Position numbers and translations under genes: made by a program. Below are positions 55,093-64,000 of a DNA stretch of 64,000 nucleotides, in pieces; position 1 is the first letter of the stretch; every line of letters begins with the position of its first letter. Origin of the DNA: Flavobacterium davisii (GTDB lineage: Bacteria; Bacteroidota; Bacteroidia; Flavobacteriales; Flavobacteriaceae); the NCBI RefSeq assembly GCF_019565505.1, contig NZ_CP067378.1:1364001-1428000 (forward strand). Direction: 5' to 3'. Below the pieces are notes generated by a model that saw only the letters and a list, made by a program, of their open reading frames with translations, searched no databases and was not told the DNA's origin.

Positions 55093-57811
55093 ATGGTAAA
55101 AAAATCCTCTTTTTATTATTTTTATTTCCTAAAACTTCCTTCAGTCAAAACAATCTTGACTTAATTAAAAAACATTTAAAGGAAAATTCTCCTAAATCAA
55201 AAATGAGTCAAACGGAAATAGATCATTTAATTATTTCCGATGAATTTATCACAACAAGCAATAATACGGTTTGTCACGTAAAACAAACACAAAATGGCAT
55301 ACCTATCTATAATGTTGATTCCAATTTTTTAATAGATAAAGCAGGAAGAGTTTCAGGTAATTTAAAATCCGTCCCTCTTCTTGAAAATAAAACAAAAAAT
55401 AGATTTCAAAAAATAGATTTTAAAACTGCTTTAGCGCATGCTTTTGCATCAACAAATGACATTATACAAGAATACCGCTTTAACAAACTAGAAAACAATA
55501 AATTTAGATTAGAAAATTCTCTTAACAAAGAAGACGATGTAAATGGTCAATTAGTCTATTTTTTAACTAATAAAAATGAACTCAAGCTTGCCTACTTTTT
55601 TGAATACTATTCAGGAAATGATGAAAAAAATTTATGGCATATTTTCGTAGATTCTGAAACAGGAAATATTATTAAAAAATCAAACAAAACCTTAAAATGT
55701 TCATTTCATAAAGAAAACAATCATACTACAAACAACCCTTTATTCTTATTTAAACCGGACAATTTTTCGAAATTAGCTTTATTAACACCGGCACAACAAA
55801 CTACAATGTTATACCATGGAACTATGAAAGCCCCAACCATTATAGAGAAGCATTTCCTACCAATATAGAAGGTAGAACAATGGTTACAAACCCTGAATCA
55901 ACTACAGCATTAGCTCCACTTACTGCTGCTGCTTCCCCTAATGGATGGCACAATAACAATTCAACTATTGGCAGTACAACAAATACTACTAATTTTCAGT
56001 ACACAAGAGGAAATAATGTATTTGCTTATTCCGACATTAACAATTCTGAACCATCAATCTCCTCTATTAATACTTATACCAATTCATCTTTCGGCACATA
56101 TCCTAATTTAACTTTTGATTATCCTTACTCAGGCTTATCTAACGCACCTCTAAACGAAATTAATGCTGCTACTACCAATCTTTTTTACATGAATAACATC
56201 ATGCACGATCTATGGTATCAATACGGCTTTGATGAAATAAATAAAAACTTTCAAGACAAAAATTATGGTCGTGGAGGAAAACAAGGAGACTTTGTTCTAG
56301 CTCAATCACAAGATAATTCTCAAAGTAGACTACCTAGTTACAATAATGCCAACTTTTCAACACCTATAGACGGAAGTAATCCTAAGATGCAAATGTATTT
56401 ATGGCAACACATTGCTCCCATAAAAGTACAAATCACAAGTGGAACATTATTAAACAAAACATATAATGCTATGGATAATAATTTCGATACAGGACATATT
56501 GAATTACCTATAACACCTACTAATATGTCTGGCGAACTTATCCTACTTAATGACGCTACCAGTCCTGATGTGAATGACGGATGCTCTGCCGCAACAAACA
56601 CCTTAACGAACAAGATAGCAGTAGTTAGACGTGGTAATTGTAATTTTTCTTCAAAGGCTATAGCCGCTCAAAATGCAGGAGCAAAAGCCTTAATAGTGGT
56701 CAATAACTCCATCATTCCCTTAGAACTTGGCGGAGGAGATATTGCTATTAAAATCCCCGTTATTGGTTTATCCAAAACAGATGGAGATGAATTAATTCAA
56801 GCTTTAAAAACAGAAAACAATATTAACACAATTCTTGAAAATAAGAATTACGTTTATGCTGATGGCGATTTTGACAATGGAATTATTGCGCACGAATACG
56901 GACACGGAATTTCCACAAGACTTTCAGGTAATTGCTTGGACAGCTCAGAACAAATGGGAGAAGGTTGGTCTGATTGGTTTTGGTTAATGATGCAAATAAA
57001 AGAAGGAGATAAAGGAAATGACAAAAAAAGTACAGGAACTTTTACTAATAACCAACCAACTAACGGCAAAGGTATCAGAAAATACCCTTATACTACCGAT
57101 ATGAATAGTAATCCTTACACATACGCTCATTTAAACAAAATGTGGTATCTAGATCCAGCAGATGCAACGGAAAAAATTAACGTTCATGCTATAGGAACTG
57201 TTTGGGCAACTATTTTATGGGACTTGACTTGGGCTTATATCAACAAATATGGTTATGACCCTAATATTTATAATGGAAAAGGAGGAAATAATAAAGTAAT
57301 GAAAATAGTACTTGATGGTATCAAAATTGATGGTTGTTCCCCTAGTTTTATAACAGGTCGGGATGCTATTTTAGCAGCAGATCAAGCAGCAACAGGCGGT
57401 CAAGATTATGAATTAATTTGGAGAGTCTTCGCTAGAAGAGGAGTAGGCTATAGTGCTTCATCAGGCGCAAGCAATATTGGAGTTGCAGGAATAAAGGACA
57501 ATCCAACTTCTTTACAAACAGACTTACCTCCTAATATTGCATTAAGCAATGAGGATTTTATTTCCAACAATTTAGTCAACGTTTATCCAAATCCTTCAAA
57601 CGGTTTGATTAATATTTCTTTTGATCGAACTCCTAATCATTTTACATTAAAAATCAATGATATTAATGGACGAATCGTGTATACTGAAGAAATAACAAAC
57701 AATACTCGTGATGTACAAACAATAAATTTAGATTCTTTACAAAAAGGTTTTTATATTCTTAGTTTAAAAAGTTCTACTATAAACTTTACTCAAAAAATCC
57801 TTTTAGAGTAA
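55093..57811 (+). CDS. Secreted M36 (fungalysin) metalloprotease with T9SS sorting domain
   Basis: 906 residues after two corrections. The start at 55093 gives a signal peptide (KKILFLLFLFPKTSFSQ) if one A is added to the A7 run at 55097-55103. A C is missing at 55788 (CCGG for CCCGG), restoring LTPGTTNYNVIPWNYE. An N-terminal propeptide (FTP/PepSY-like) comes first. The catalytic domain has IIAHEYGHGISTRLSG (HExxH) and MGEGWSDWFWLMMQ (Glu ligand), with an inserted PA domain (VVRRGNCNFSSKAIAAQNAG). A C-terminal T9SS type A sorting domain follows (NVYPNPSNGLINISF to FTQKILLE). It is probably exported by the SprA machinery and acts in nutrient or host protein degradation. Confidence 0.93.
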
Positions 57812-57825
57812 CGTAAATTCATCAC

Positions 57826-57931
57826 AAAAAAACTGTCTAAAAAGTTTAAAACTAATATTTTTTTGGGGTTATTTTCCAAAATCCTACTTATTTTAAAAAA
57901 ATAACCCCAAAACTTTCTAGACAGTTTTTTT
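57826..57931. terminator. Large double-armed inverted repeat between convergent genes
   Basis: The outer arm AAACTGTCTAAAAAGTTT matches AAACTTTCTAGACAGTTT with one mismatch, and an inner arm TTTTGGGGTTATTTT matches its complement. Runs of A and T flank the outer arm, so both strands have terminator form. It spans the last 15 bases of dxs. Confidence 0.75.
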
Positions 57932-59702
57932 ATCTAAATAAACTGTAAATAAATTACTTAATCCTTCTACATCAATTCCACATATCTTATGCAATTCATT
58001 AATAGTCCCTTGTTCTATAAATTCGTCCTCAACTCCGCATCTTTTTATAGAAAGTAAATATCCATTATCTATAAAAAATGAATTTATAAGCGTTCCGAAA
58101 CCTCCCTTAAGACATCCTTCTTCAACAGTAATGATTTCTTTGTAATTTTGCCCTATTTCATGTAAAAGCACCTCATCTAAAGGCTTAATAAAAGGAAAAT
58201 GATAATGAGAAAAATGATCCGATTCTACACTTTCTAAAGCTTTTATTACATTATTACCAATAGTTCCTGTAGAAAAAATAGCCACTTTCTTTCCTTTACG
58301 TAATCGTTTTGCTTTTCCAATTTTTATTTTTTCAAATGGTAATTGCCATTTTTGAATAAAACCTCTACCTCTTGGATAACGAATACTTACGGGTCTATCA
58401 AGACTTAATTGAAAAGTATACATCATATTGCGGAGTTCTACTTCATTAAGCGGTGCTGTAACTATAAAATCAGGAATACAACTTAAATAAGCAATATCAT
58501 ATAAACCATGATGAGTAGCACCATCCTCCCCCCACAAAACCAGCTCTATCAAGACAAAAAATAACAGGCAATTTTTGTAAAGCTACATCATGAATCATCT
58601 GATCATAAGCTCTTTGTAAGAAAGTAGAATATACATTACAAAAAACAATCATTCCTTGCGTAGCCATACCCGCAGAGAAAGTTACAGCATGTTGCTCTGC
58701 AATTCCAACATCAAAAGCACGATCTGGAAATGCTTCCATCATAAACTTCATGGAACTCCCTGATGGCATTGCTGGAGTTACCCCTATAATTTTGTTATTT
58801 TTTTGAGCTAACTCAACCAAAGTTTTACCAAAAACGTCCTGAAATTTAAAAGGTAATCCTTCTTCCTCTTTTGGGTATATTTTCCCTGTTTCAGGATCAA
58901 ATTTACCTGGAGCATGATATTTCACTTGGTTTTCCTCTGCTAATTGTAATCCTTTTCCTTTTGTTGTAATTACATGTAAAAATTTAGGTCCTTTTATTTT
59001 TTTTAGTCGATTTAATTCCGTTATCAATAATTCTATATCATGTCCATCAATAGGGCCTGAATAATTAAAATTTAACGCTTTAAAAATATTATTTTCAGTA
59101 TGTAATTTTCCTTCTTTAAAAGATGTTAGATATTCCTTTAAAGCTCCCACGCTTGGATCAATACCTATCGCATTATCATTAAGTATGACTAAGATATTAG
59201 CATCTGTATCACCCGCATGATTCAATGCTTCAAAAGCCATTCCTGATACTATAGAAGCATCACCAATAACCGCAATATGTTGTTTATCCAAATCATTATT
59301 TAATTTAGATGCCATTGCCATTCCCAAAATTGCAGAAATAGAAGTAGAAGAATGACCTACACCAAAGGCATCGTATTGACTTTCTGAACGTTTAGGAAAT
59401 CCTGAAATACCTTTTAAATCTCGATTAGTACCAAACACGTCTCTCCTTCCCGTTAAAATCTTATGTCCGTAGGCCTGATGTCCTACATCCCAAACTAACA
59501 AATCGTAAGGTGTTTTAAAAACATAATGCAAAGCAATTGTCAGTTCAATAACTCCCAAGCTTGCTCCTAAATGCCCTTCTTTCTGAGAAATAATCGTTAT
59601 AATAAAATCACGCAATTCTTTTGCTAATATAGGCAATTCCGAAATTTTTATTTTTTTTAAATCACGGGGAGAATTTATTGAATCTAATATCTTACTTTCC
59701 AT
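57917..59702 (-). CDS. dxs: 1-deoxy-D-xylulose-5-phosphate synthase
   Basis: 594 residues after one correction. The thiamine diphosphate site is in AVIGDASIVSGMAFEALNHA and LVILNDNAIGIDPSVGAL, and the transketolase-type middle domain contains FDVGIAEQHAVTFSAGMA and CLDRAGFVGEDGATHHG. An extra G in a run of six (near 58533-58538) interrupts it just before EDGATHHG. It condenses pyruvate and glyceraldehyde-3-phosphate, the first step of the MEP isoprenoid pathway, normally essential. The ATG at 59702 is preferred over the TTG at 59711. Corrected length is slightly shorter than the usual 620-640. Confidence 0.95.
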
Positions 59703-60146
59703 AAAAGACAAAATTAATCAAAACTATTTATTTATTACGATTTTATGCTGTATCATTCCTGAATATATCTTCATTCTAATAACCTCCTTACGTTCTCTTT
59801 TTACATCCTTTTTTTAATAAATTAAAGAACATTTAGAACAAATAAAAATTTCTTATAAATACAAACCATTACAGAAGAACTTTTTATTAAAAGACACCAA
59901 GAATTATGGCATAAAAAATGTAAACTTTTGAATTACTTACTCTAATCTGAAACGTTCATTTTTTTACTTGAGTTACAAGATAAAACAAATTGATTACCCT
60001 TTTAAATCCATTAAAACTTAAAAGTTCTTAATCATATCATCTTATTCTCTCCTGTTTTTATTTAAAAACAATAAATGTTCATTTTTAAACTTATAAGCCC
60101 CCCAGTCAGTATTGAAGTATATCAAGACAAAATCATTCAAAAATTG
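59703..60146. other. Gene-free stretch between dxs and tadA
   Basis: AT-rich, with no gene recognised. Minus-strand TAATTTTG (59709-59716) and TAGTTTTG (59719-59726) are -7-like boxes for dxs, very close to its ATG. Confidence 0.45.
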
Positions 60147-60154
60147 TACATTTG
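60147..60154 (+). promoter_or_regulatory. -7 box of tadA, leaderless layout
   Basis: TACATTTG fits TAnnTTTG and ends 4 bases before the ATG at 60159, the same spacing as at ruvB. The -33 TTTG is absent. Confidence 0.4.
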
Positions 60155-60158
60155 TTTT

Positions 60159-60617
60159 ATGGAAAATATTTTTACAGATGAGTACTTCATGAAAAAAGCC
60201 TTACAGGAAGCGGAAACGGCATTTCAACAAGGTGAAATTCCTGTAGGTGCTGTAATTGTAATAGATAATAGAATAATTGCTCGAAGCCACAATTTAACAG
60301 AAATGCTGAATGATGTAACAGCACATGCTGAAATGCAAGCAATAACTGCTTCTGCTAACTTTTTAGGCGGAAAGTATTTAAAAGACTGTACTTTGTACGT
60401 CACCTTAGAACCCTGTCAAATGTGTGCAGGTGCGTTATATTGGAGCCAAATTTCAAAAATTGTATACGGAGCAACCGATGAACAAAGAGGATATAGAGCG
60501 ATGGGAGCTCAATTACACCCTAAAACCAAAGTAATATCTGGAATTATGCAAAACGAGTGTACGCATTTGATGAAAGACTTTTTTAAACAAAGAAGATCAA
60601 AATCTACAAAGGATTAA
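60159..60617 (+). CDS. tadA: tRNA-specific adenosine deaminase TadA
   Basis: 152 residues from the ATG at 60159 (MENIFTDEYFMKKALQEAET). The frame is open upstream to 60075 but lacks family similarity. Zinc site: TAHAEMQAI and PCQMCAGALYWSQI; KIVYGATDEQRG is typical of TadA. It makes inosine at position 34 of tRNA-Arg(ACG) and is essential in E. coli. The gene is intact. Confidence 0.94.
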   Translation: MENIFTDEYFMKKALQEAETAFQQGEIPVGAVIVIDNRIIARSHNLTEMLNDVTAHAEMQAITASANFLGGKYLKDCTLYVTLEPCQMCAGALYWSQISKIVYGATDEQRGYRAMGAQLHPKTKVISGIMQNECTHLMKDFFKQRRSKSTKD

Positions 60618-60760
60618 GCTTAAAGTTTTATTAGAAATAAAAGGGCTTTAAATCTAAAAAAACACATCACTTTTTATCCTCAATTGGCATATCCTAAAAG
60701 GTTGTAATCTTTTCATTTCGTCCAAATGAAACTCGAATAAAACGAATAGTTGGAGTAAAC

Positions 60761-60946
60761 CTATTCCACTTTATTTTTCTTCAAATTTAGTTTTAAACCC
60801 AGATTCCGCATTAGACTTCGTTGTGAAACAAATTTTTTCAATAAATTCAAGTGCTCACGGAAAATTTTAGAAGAAGAAATAGTGAACTATTTTGATGATT
60901 AAAATTTGAGACGTGATTGAATTTGAAGAAAAATAAAGTGGAATAG
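60761..60946. repeat. MITE-like element with perfect 27-bp terminal inverted repeats
   Basis: The left end starts CTATTCCACTTTATTTTTCT and the right end is its exact complement over 27 bases (60761-60787 and 60920-60946). The inside (from about 60790) is almost identical to 19673-19828. There is no transposase frame. A short frame ending RLRCET...EEIVNYFDD is open in both copies but is not evidence of a gene. Similarity to the flank of copy 1 continues outwards to about 60743. The rest of 60618-61037 holds nothing else recognised. Confidence 0.8.
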
Positions 60947-61037
60947 ATTTCGGGTTAGAATCAGATTTCACTTCTTATTCTTTTAAAAAAAATTCAAAAA
61001 ACACAGTCTATTGGTCTATTTTTTATTTTCAAAATAA

Positions 61038-61064
61038 TAAAAAACCGCCCCTAAAAGGAGCGGT
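61038..61064 (-). terminator. Terminator of the cold-shock gene
   Basis: On the minus strand ACCGCTCC pairs with GGGGCGGT (one G-U pair) around TTTTA and is followed by a T6 run. Confidence 0.85.
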
Positions 61065-61095
61065 GTAACATTCCGGTAATCTAAAATAATATATA

Positions 61096-61293
61096 TTATT
61101 CGATAACAACTACATTAGTAGCCACTTTACCTTTACGTCCGTCTTCTTCGTTGTACGAAACTTTTTGTCCTTCTTTAAGCTCTTTACCACCTGTTGCAGT
61201 AATGTGAACGAAGATGTCTGATCCAGTTTCGTCGTTTGTAATGAATCCAAAACCTTTAGACTCTACAAAAAATTTCACTTTGCCTGTTAGCAT
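61096..61293 (-). CDS. Cold-shock domain protein
   Basis: 65 residues. RNP1 (SKGFGFIT) and RNP2 (DIFVHIT) of the cold-shock OB fold are present, so it binds single-stranded nucleic acid as an RNA chaperone. [18 protein letters not shown] is the standard start. Promoter and terminator are both close, so it is a single-gene unit. The leader is short (about 25 bases), so the long cold-responsive leader of E. coli cspA is not seen. Confidence 0.95.
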   Translation of the reverse strand: MLTGKVKFFVESKGFGFITNDETGSDIFVHITATGGKELKEGQKVSYNEEDGRKGKVATNVVVIE

Positions 61294-61322
61294 TCTAAAA
61301 AAAATAAAAAATTAATAATTAT

Positions 61323-61352
61323 CAAAGATAGACTTTTTGTCGAGATATCAAA
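61323..61352 (-). promoter_or_regulatory. Promoter of the cold-shock gene
   Basis: On the minus strand TTTG (61349-61352), 18 bases, then TATCTTTG (61323-61330): the full Bacteroidetes -33/-7 arrangement and the best promoter in the window. Confidence 0.75.
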
Positions 61353-61369
61353 GTCTTATATTCAAAAGT

Positions 61370-61912
61370 TTATGGATTTATTTTTTGAGATTGTATTATA
61401 TGTCGTTCATCATGATTTATTAGAAAACGAAAAACATCCCCTAACTGCATAGTCAACCAACGAGCAATACTTATTCTTATTCTTTCTCTTTCAATATCTA
61501 TTTTTTCGGCTTTTTCTAGTAAATTCAACAGTCGTTTTTGTTGGTCTAAAAATTTATCAATTGTTGATTTATCCAAGAGAGAGTCTAAAGGATTTTTATC
61601 ATTGAAGGTTTTCATTTTATTTACCTTAATATTTGGCAGCATACTATTTGCCATATAATTACCTAACCAACCGGATTTATAAGTAGATTTGGCAATAGAT
61701 TGACTATTAGAGATAACTTTTTCAATTTCTGGCAAATAATATTCTCCATATAAATTCAAATGTTCTAAACATTCTAAAACATTCCAAGAAGAGCGTGAAT
61801 TTCGACACTGTAAAAACCCTAAATCTTTTTCTTTTAGTGTAATTACATAATCCACATGGCTTTGTACTTGCTCTTTTAATTCCTTTAACAATAATTGTGT
61901 TGTTATTTTCAT
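61370..61912 (-). CDS. DinB family protein
   Basis: 180 residues forming a four-helix bundle of the DinB/YfiT type. The metal-site pattern includes SWNVLECLEHLNLYGEYYLP (His) and FLINHDERHIIQSQKINP (HDERH) at the end. Substrate unknown; relatives are thiol-dependent transferases. It lies 34 bases after a Crp/Fnr-type regulator gene and is probably in one operon with it. Confidence 0.85.
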   Translation of the reverse strand: MKITTQLLLKELKEQVQSHVDYVITLKEKDLGFLQCRNSRSSWNVLECLEHLNLYGEYYLPEIEKVISNSQSIAKSTYKSGWLGNYMANSMLPNIKVNKMKTFNDKNPLDSLLDKSTIDKFLDQQKRLLNLLEKAEKIDIERERIRISIARWLTMQLGDVFRFLINHDERHIIQSQKINP

Positions 61913-61946
61913 AGCAATAGTATAATTACCACAAATTTCCCTCTTA

Positions 61947-62498
61947 TTATTTTATTTTTTCTTGACACACATCAAGACTTTTTAATCTTGATAAAGTTTC
62001 TGGAGACATACGAAGATAATTGGCAATAAGTTTATGAGGAATTACCTGAAATACTAGTGGATTACGTTCCTGAACACGTTCTAATCGTTTTTTAGCAGAA
62101 ACTGTAAGTAAATCTATTTCCCGTTCTAACTGTTGTAAAACTAAATTTTCTAATAACGCGTTCCAAATCTTTAAATTTTCCGTATTGGTATACATTAACG
62201 TTTTGAACTTATTTTTATTTATCTTTAAAACCGTTGTTTTTTTAATTGCTTGAATCGAAAAAACAGTTGGTTTTTCAGACAAAAAACTATCTAAACAGGT
62301 AATAAAATCGCCTTGATAGCCAAAACGAATAATTTGCTCTTCAATATCAAAGACGGAAATTTTTATGCTTCCTTCTTTTATAAAATAGAGATGAGAATCT
62401 ACACTTCCATTTACCACCAAGTATTGATTTCTTTTCAATAGTAAGGTTTCTTCAAATAACTGGTGTTTTTTTAAAAGTGCAATTAACAGATTTTTCAT
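61947..62498 (-). CDS. Crp/Fnr family transcriptional regulator
   Basis: 183 residues. A cyclic-nucleotide-binding-like beta roll (LVVNGSVDSHLYFIKEGSIK) is followed by a dimer helix and a C-terminal helix-turn-helix (VIPHKLIANYLRMSPETLSR). No Fe-S Cys cluster is visible, and the phosphate-binding cassette of true CRP is not conserved, so the ligand is unknown. It sits between a secreted protein gene (3-base gap) and dinB, and may regulate this small operon. Confidence 0.88.
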   Translation of the reverse strand: MKNLLIALLKKHQLFEETLLLKRNQYLVVNGSVDSHLYFIKEGSIKISVFDIEEQIIRFGYQGDFITCLDSFLSEKPTVFSIQAIKKTTVLKINKNKFKTLMYTNTENLKIWNALLENLVLQQLEREIDLLTVSAKKRLERVQERNPLVFQVIPHKLIANYLRMSPETLSRLKSLDVCQEKIK

Positions 62499-62501
62499 AT
62501 C

Positions 62502-63044
62502 TTAATACAGATGCGATTTCATTTCTCCTGAATTACTTTTGGGTTGTTCAATAATTACTTCATCTCCTTTTTCTTTTTTATATCGAATAAATTCAAGATT
62601 GGCTATACCTGCTTCAGGATAGGTTTGTTTTTGTTTATGAAAAATTACTTCACGCATTCCTTTTGAATCTATATTAAGCACCTTCCATCCATTTACAATT
62701 TTAGCTTTTGCTATTACAGGTGTTCCAACTAATCCAAAATTCCCTTTTACTCTTAAATTTGAATCTAAGATCAAGGCATCGCAACCTCCATTTCCACAGG
62801 AATTATTAAAAAAAATAAAATAATCCTTTTTCTTATCATTATTCAAATCAATTTCACGCAAGACAAACTTTCTTTTTCCTCTTTGTTCTTTTTCGTATTC
62901 GGGACTTGATCCATATTTTTTCACCAATTCAATTTCACGTTTTTGTAAAAATTCAGTGATTTTAGTCACTATTTTTTTATCTTGAGCAAAAGAATTTGCA
63001 GTACATAATAAAACTATCGTTAAGGAGGCTATTCTCTTTTTCAC
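62502..63044 (-). CDS. Secreted protein of unknown function
   Basis: 180 residues with a signal peptide (MKKRIASLTIVLLCTANSFA). REIDLNNDKKKDYFIFFNNS resembles a short calcium-loop/FG-GAP-like segment, and the Cys pair in SCGNGGCDALI could form a disulfide. I recognise no enzyme family. It is first in an apparent operon with a Crp/Fnr regulator and a DinB protein. Confidence 0.7.
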   Translation of the reverse strand: MKKRIASLTIVLLCTANSFAQDKKIVTKITEFLQKREIELVKKYGSSPEYEKEQRGKRKFVLREIDLNNDKKKDYFIFFNNSCGNGGCDALILDSNLRVKGNFGLVGTPVIAKAKIVNGWKVLNIDSKGMREVIFHKQKQTYPEAGIANLEFIRYKKEKGDEVIIEQPKSNSGEMKSHLY

Positions 63045-63065
63045 CTTTTAAAAAATATTACAAAT

Positions 63066-63094
63066 TAAAAAAGGAAGAACTTAGTTTCTTCCTT
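63066..63094 (-). terminator. Terminator of aspS
   Basis: On the minus strand AAGGAAGAA pairs with TTCTTCCTT (9 bp), followed by a T-run. Confidence 0.85.
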
Positions 63095-63118
63095 CCTATA
63101 AATCTACGAATAAATTTC

Positions 63119-64000
63119 TTATAATTCGGTTGTGGTTGCAATAAATAATTCATTCAATTGTTTTTTATCCAATACTGATGGAGCATCAATCATAACATCT
63201 CGTCCTGAATTATTTTTAGGAAACGCTATAAAATCACGAATAGTTTCTTGACCTCCTAGAATAGCTACCAAGCGATCTAAACCAAAGGCTAAACCGCCGT
63301 GTGGTGGCGCACCATACTGAAAGGCATTCATTAAGAATCCGAATTGATTTTCAGCTTCTTCTTTTGAGAATCCAAGTAATTCAAACATCTTTGCTTGCAA
63401 ATCTTTATCATGAATACGTATTGAACCTCCTCCTATCTCATTCCCGTTTAGCACCATATCATAAGCATTGGCTCTAATTCTTCCTGGTTCTGTTCCTATC
63501 AAATGAATATCTTCTGGTTTTGGTGACGTAAATGGATGGTGCATTGCATGGTAACGCCCACTTTCTTCATCCCATTCCAACAAAGGGAAATCGACTACCC
63601 ACAATGGTGCAAACTCGTTGGGCTTACGTAATCCCATTTGATTTCCTAATTCCATACGTAAAGCACTTAATTGCGCACGTGTTTTATTAGCTGGTCCTGA
63701 TAACACAAAAATAATATCTCCGAGGATTCGCTTTTGTGGCTTCAGCCCATTTTTTTAAATCTTCTTGATCATAAAATTTATCTACTGATGATTTAAAAGA
63801 ACCATTCGTTTCATACTTACAATATACCATACCAGAAGCTCCTACTTGCGGACGTTTAACCCACTCTATCCAAGCGTCGATTTCTTTACGTGTTAAGGAA
63901 GCTCCTGCTGGCACAGCAATACCCACTACCAACTCTGCTGTATTAAAAACACTAAACTCCTTATTTTGTGCTACAGCATTTAACTCACCAAATTCCATTC
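63119..64000 (-). CDS. aspS: Aspartyl-tRNA synthetase, 3' part
   Basis: The C-terminal part of a class II synthetase; the 5' end lies beyond the right edge. [20 protein letters not shown] and [12 protein letters not shown] are motif 2-neighbour sequences of bacterial Asp[15 protein letters not shown] and [16 protein letters not shown] (motif 3, ATP binding) follow. An inserted A at 63723 (CCGAGG for CCGGG) breaks the frame at [20 protein letters not shown]. The gene is essential, so this is almost certainly a sequence error. The insertion is of the same kind as that in ctaB. Confidence 0.96.

Noticed and set aside
9264-63998. Programmed frameshifting or gene decay as explanation for the many split genes
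   Set aside because: Single-base corrections, mostly in homopolymers or CCSGG, restore full family length in unrelated essential genes (aspS, nusA, nrdA, dxs); programmed sites would not be spread like this.
1-64000. tRNA or rRNA genes
   Set aside because: No cloverleaf-like or ribosomal sequence was found by eye; a covariance search was not possible here.

Overview
The window comes from a low-GC member of the Flavobacteriaceae, most likely a Flavobacterium close to gliding species such as F. johnsoniae or F. columnare; the species call is tentative. The reasons are the gliding and type IX secretion (T9SS) genes sprA and remB, a T9SS C-terminal sorting domain on a secreted M36 protease, -7 promoter boxes of the Bacteroidetes form TAnnTTTG, absence of Shine-Dalgarno sites, and gene orders typical of the group (sprA-gcvH-vanZ-deoC-remB, rimP-nusA-infB).

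Layout. 1-9052 (minus): most of a giant secreted adhesin with 28.4 near-identical 240-bp repeats, running off the left edge. 9264-14429 (plus): cytochrome oxidase assembly cluster (heme O synthase, two subunit III-type proteins, subunit IV, a degenerate Sco-like protein, Sco, DUF420 and a small CAMC protein). 14433-19548: DUF4403 lipoprotein, TolC/HlyD efflux pair, tsaB. 19549-21718: a dispersed repeat, an IS110-family element and repeat debris. 21719-35564 (minus): maeB, ruvA, sprA, gcvH, a VanZ-like gene, deoC and remB, probably one transcription unit. 35634-37605: queG and ruvB. 37694-39103: amino-acid permease. 39294-43988 (minus): rimP-nusA-infB. 44163-48719: uspA, HupE/UreJ-like, dCMP deaminase, a short flavoprotein, MarC and DUF3109 genes. 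49139-52663: nrdB-nrdA. 52816-57811: GNAT, dgt, M36 protease. 57917-60617: dxs and tadA. 60761-60946: a MITE-like element with perfect 27-bp terminal inverted repeats. 61096-64000 (minus): cold-shock protein, DinB, Crp/Fnr regulator, secreted protein, aspS (cut by the right edge).

How parts fit: SprA is the T9SS outer-membrane channel, RemB belongs to gliding, and the giant repeat protein (SprB-like in style) and the M36 protease are probable T9SS cargo.

Quality: about 27 single-base indels break reading frames, many in genes expected to be essential (aspS, nusA, nrdA, dxs). Each complete broken gene returns to a multiple of three after single-base corrections, so I annotate them as intact genes with sequence errors. 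Eleven of the indels fall in CCSGG (CCCGG/CCGGG), and I found only about 23 such sites in the window. This looks like a base-modification signature and is the most unexpected observation here.
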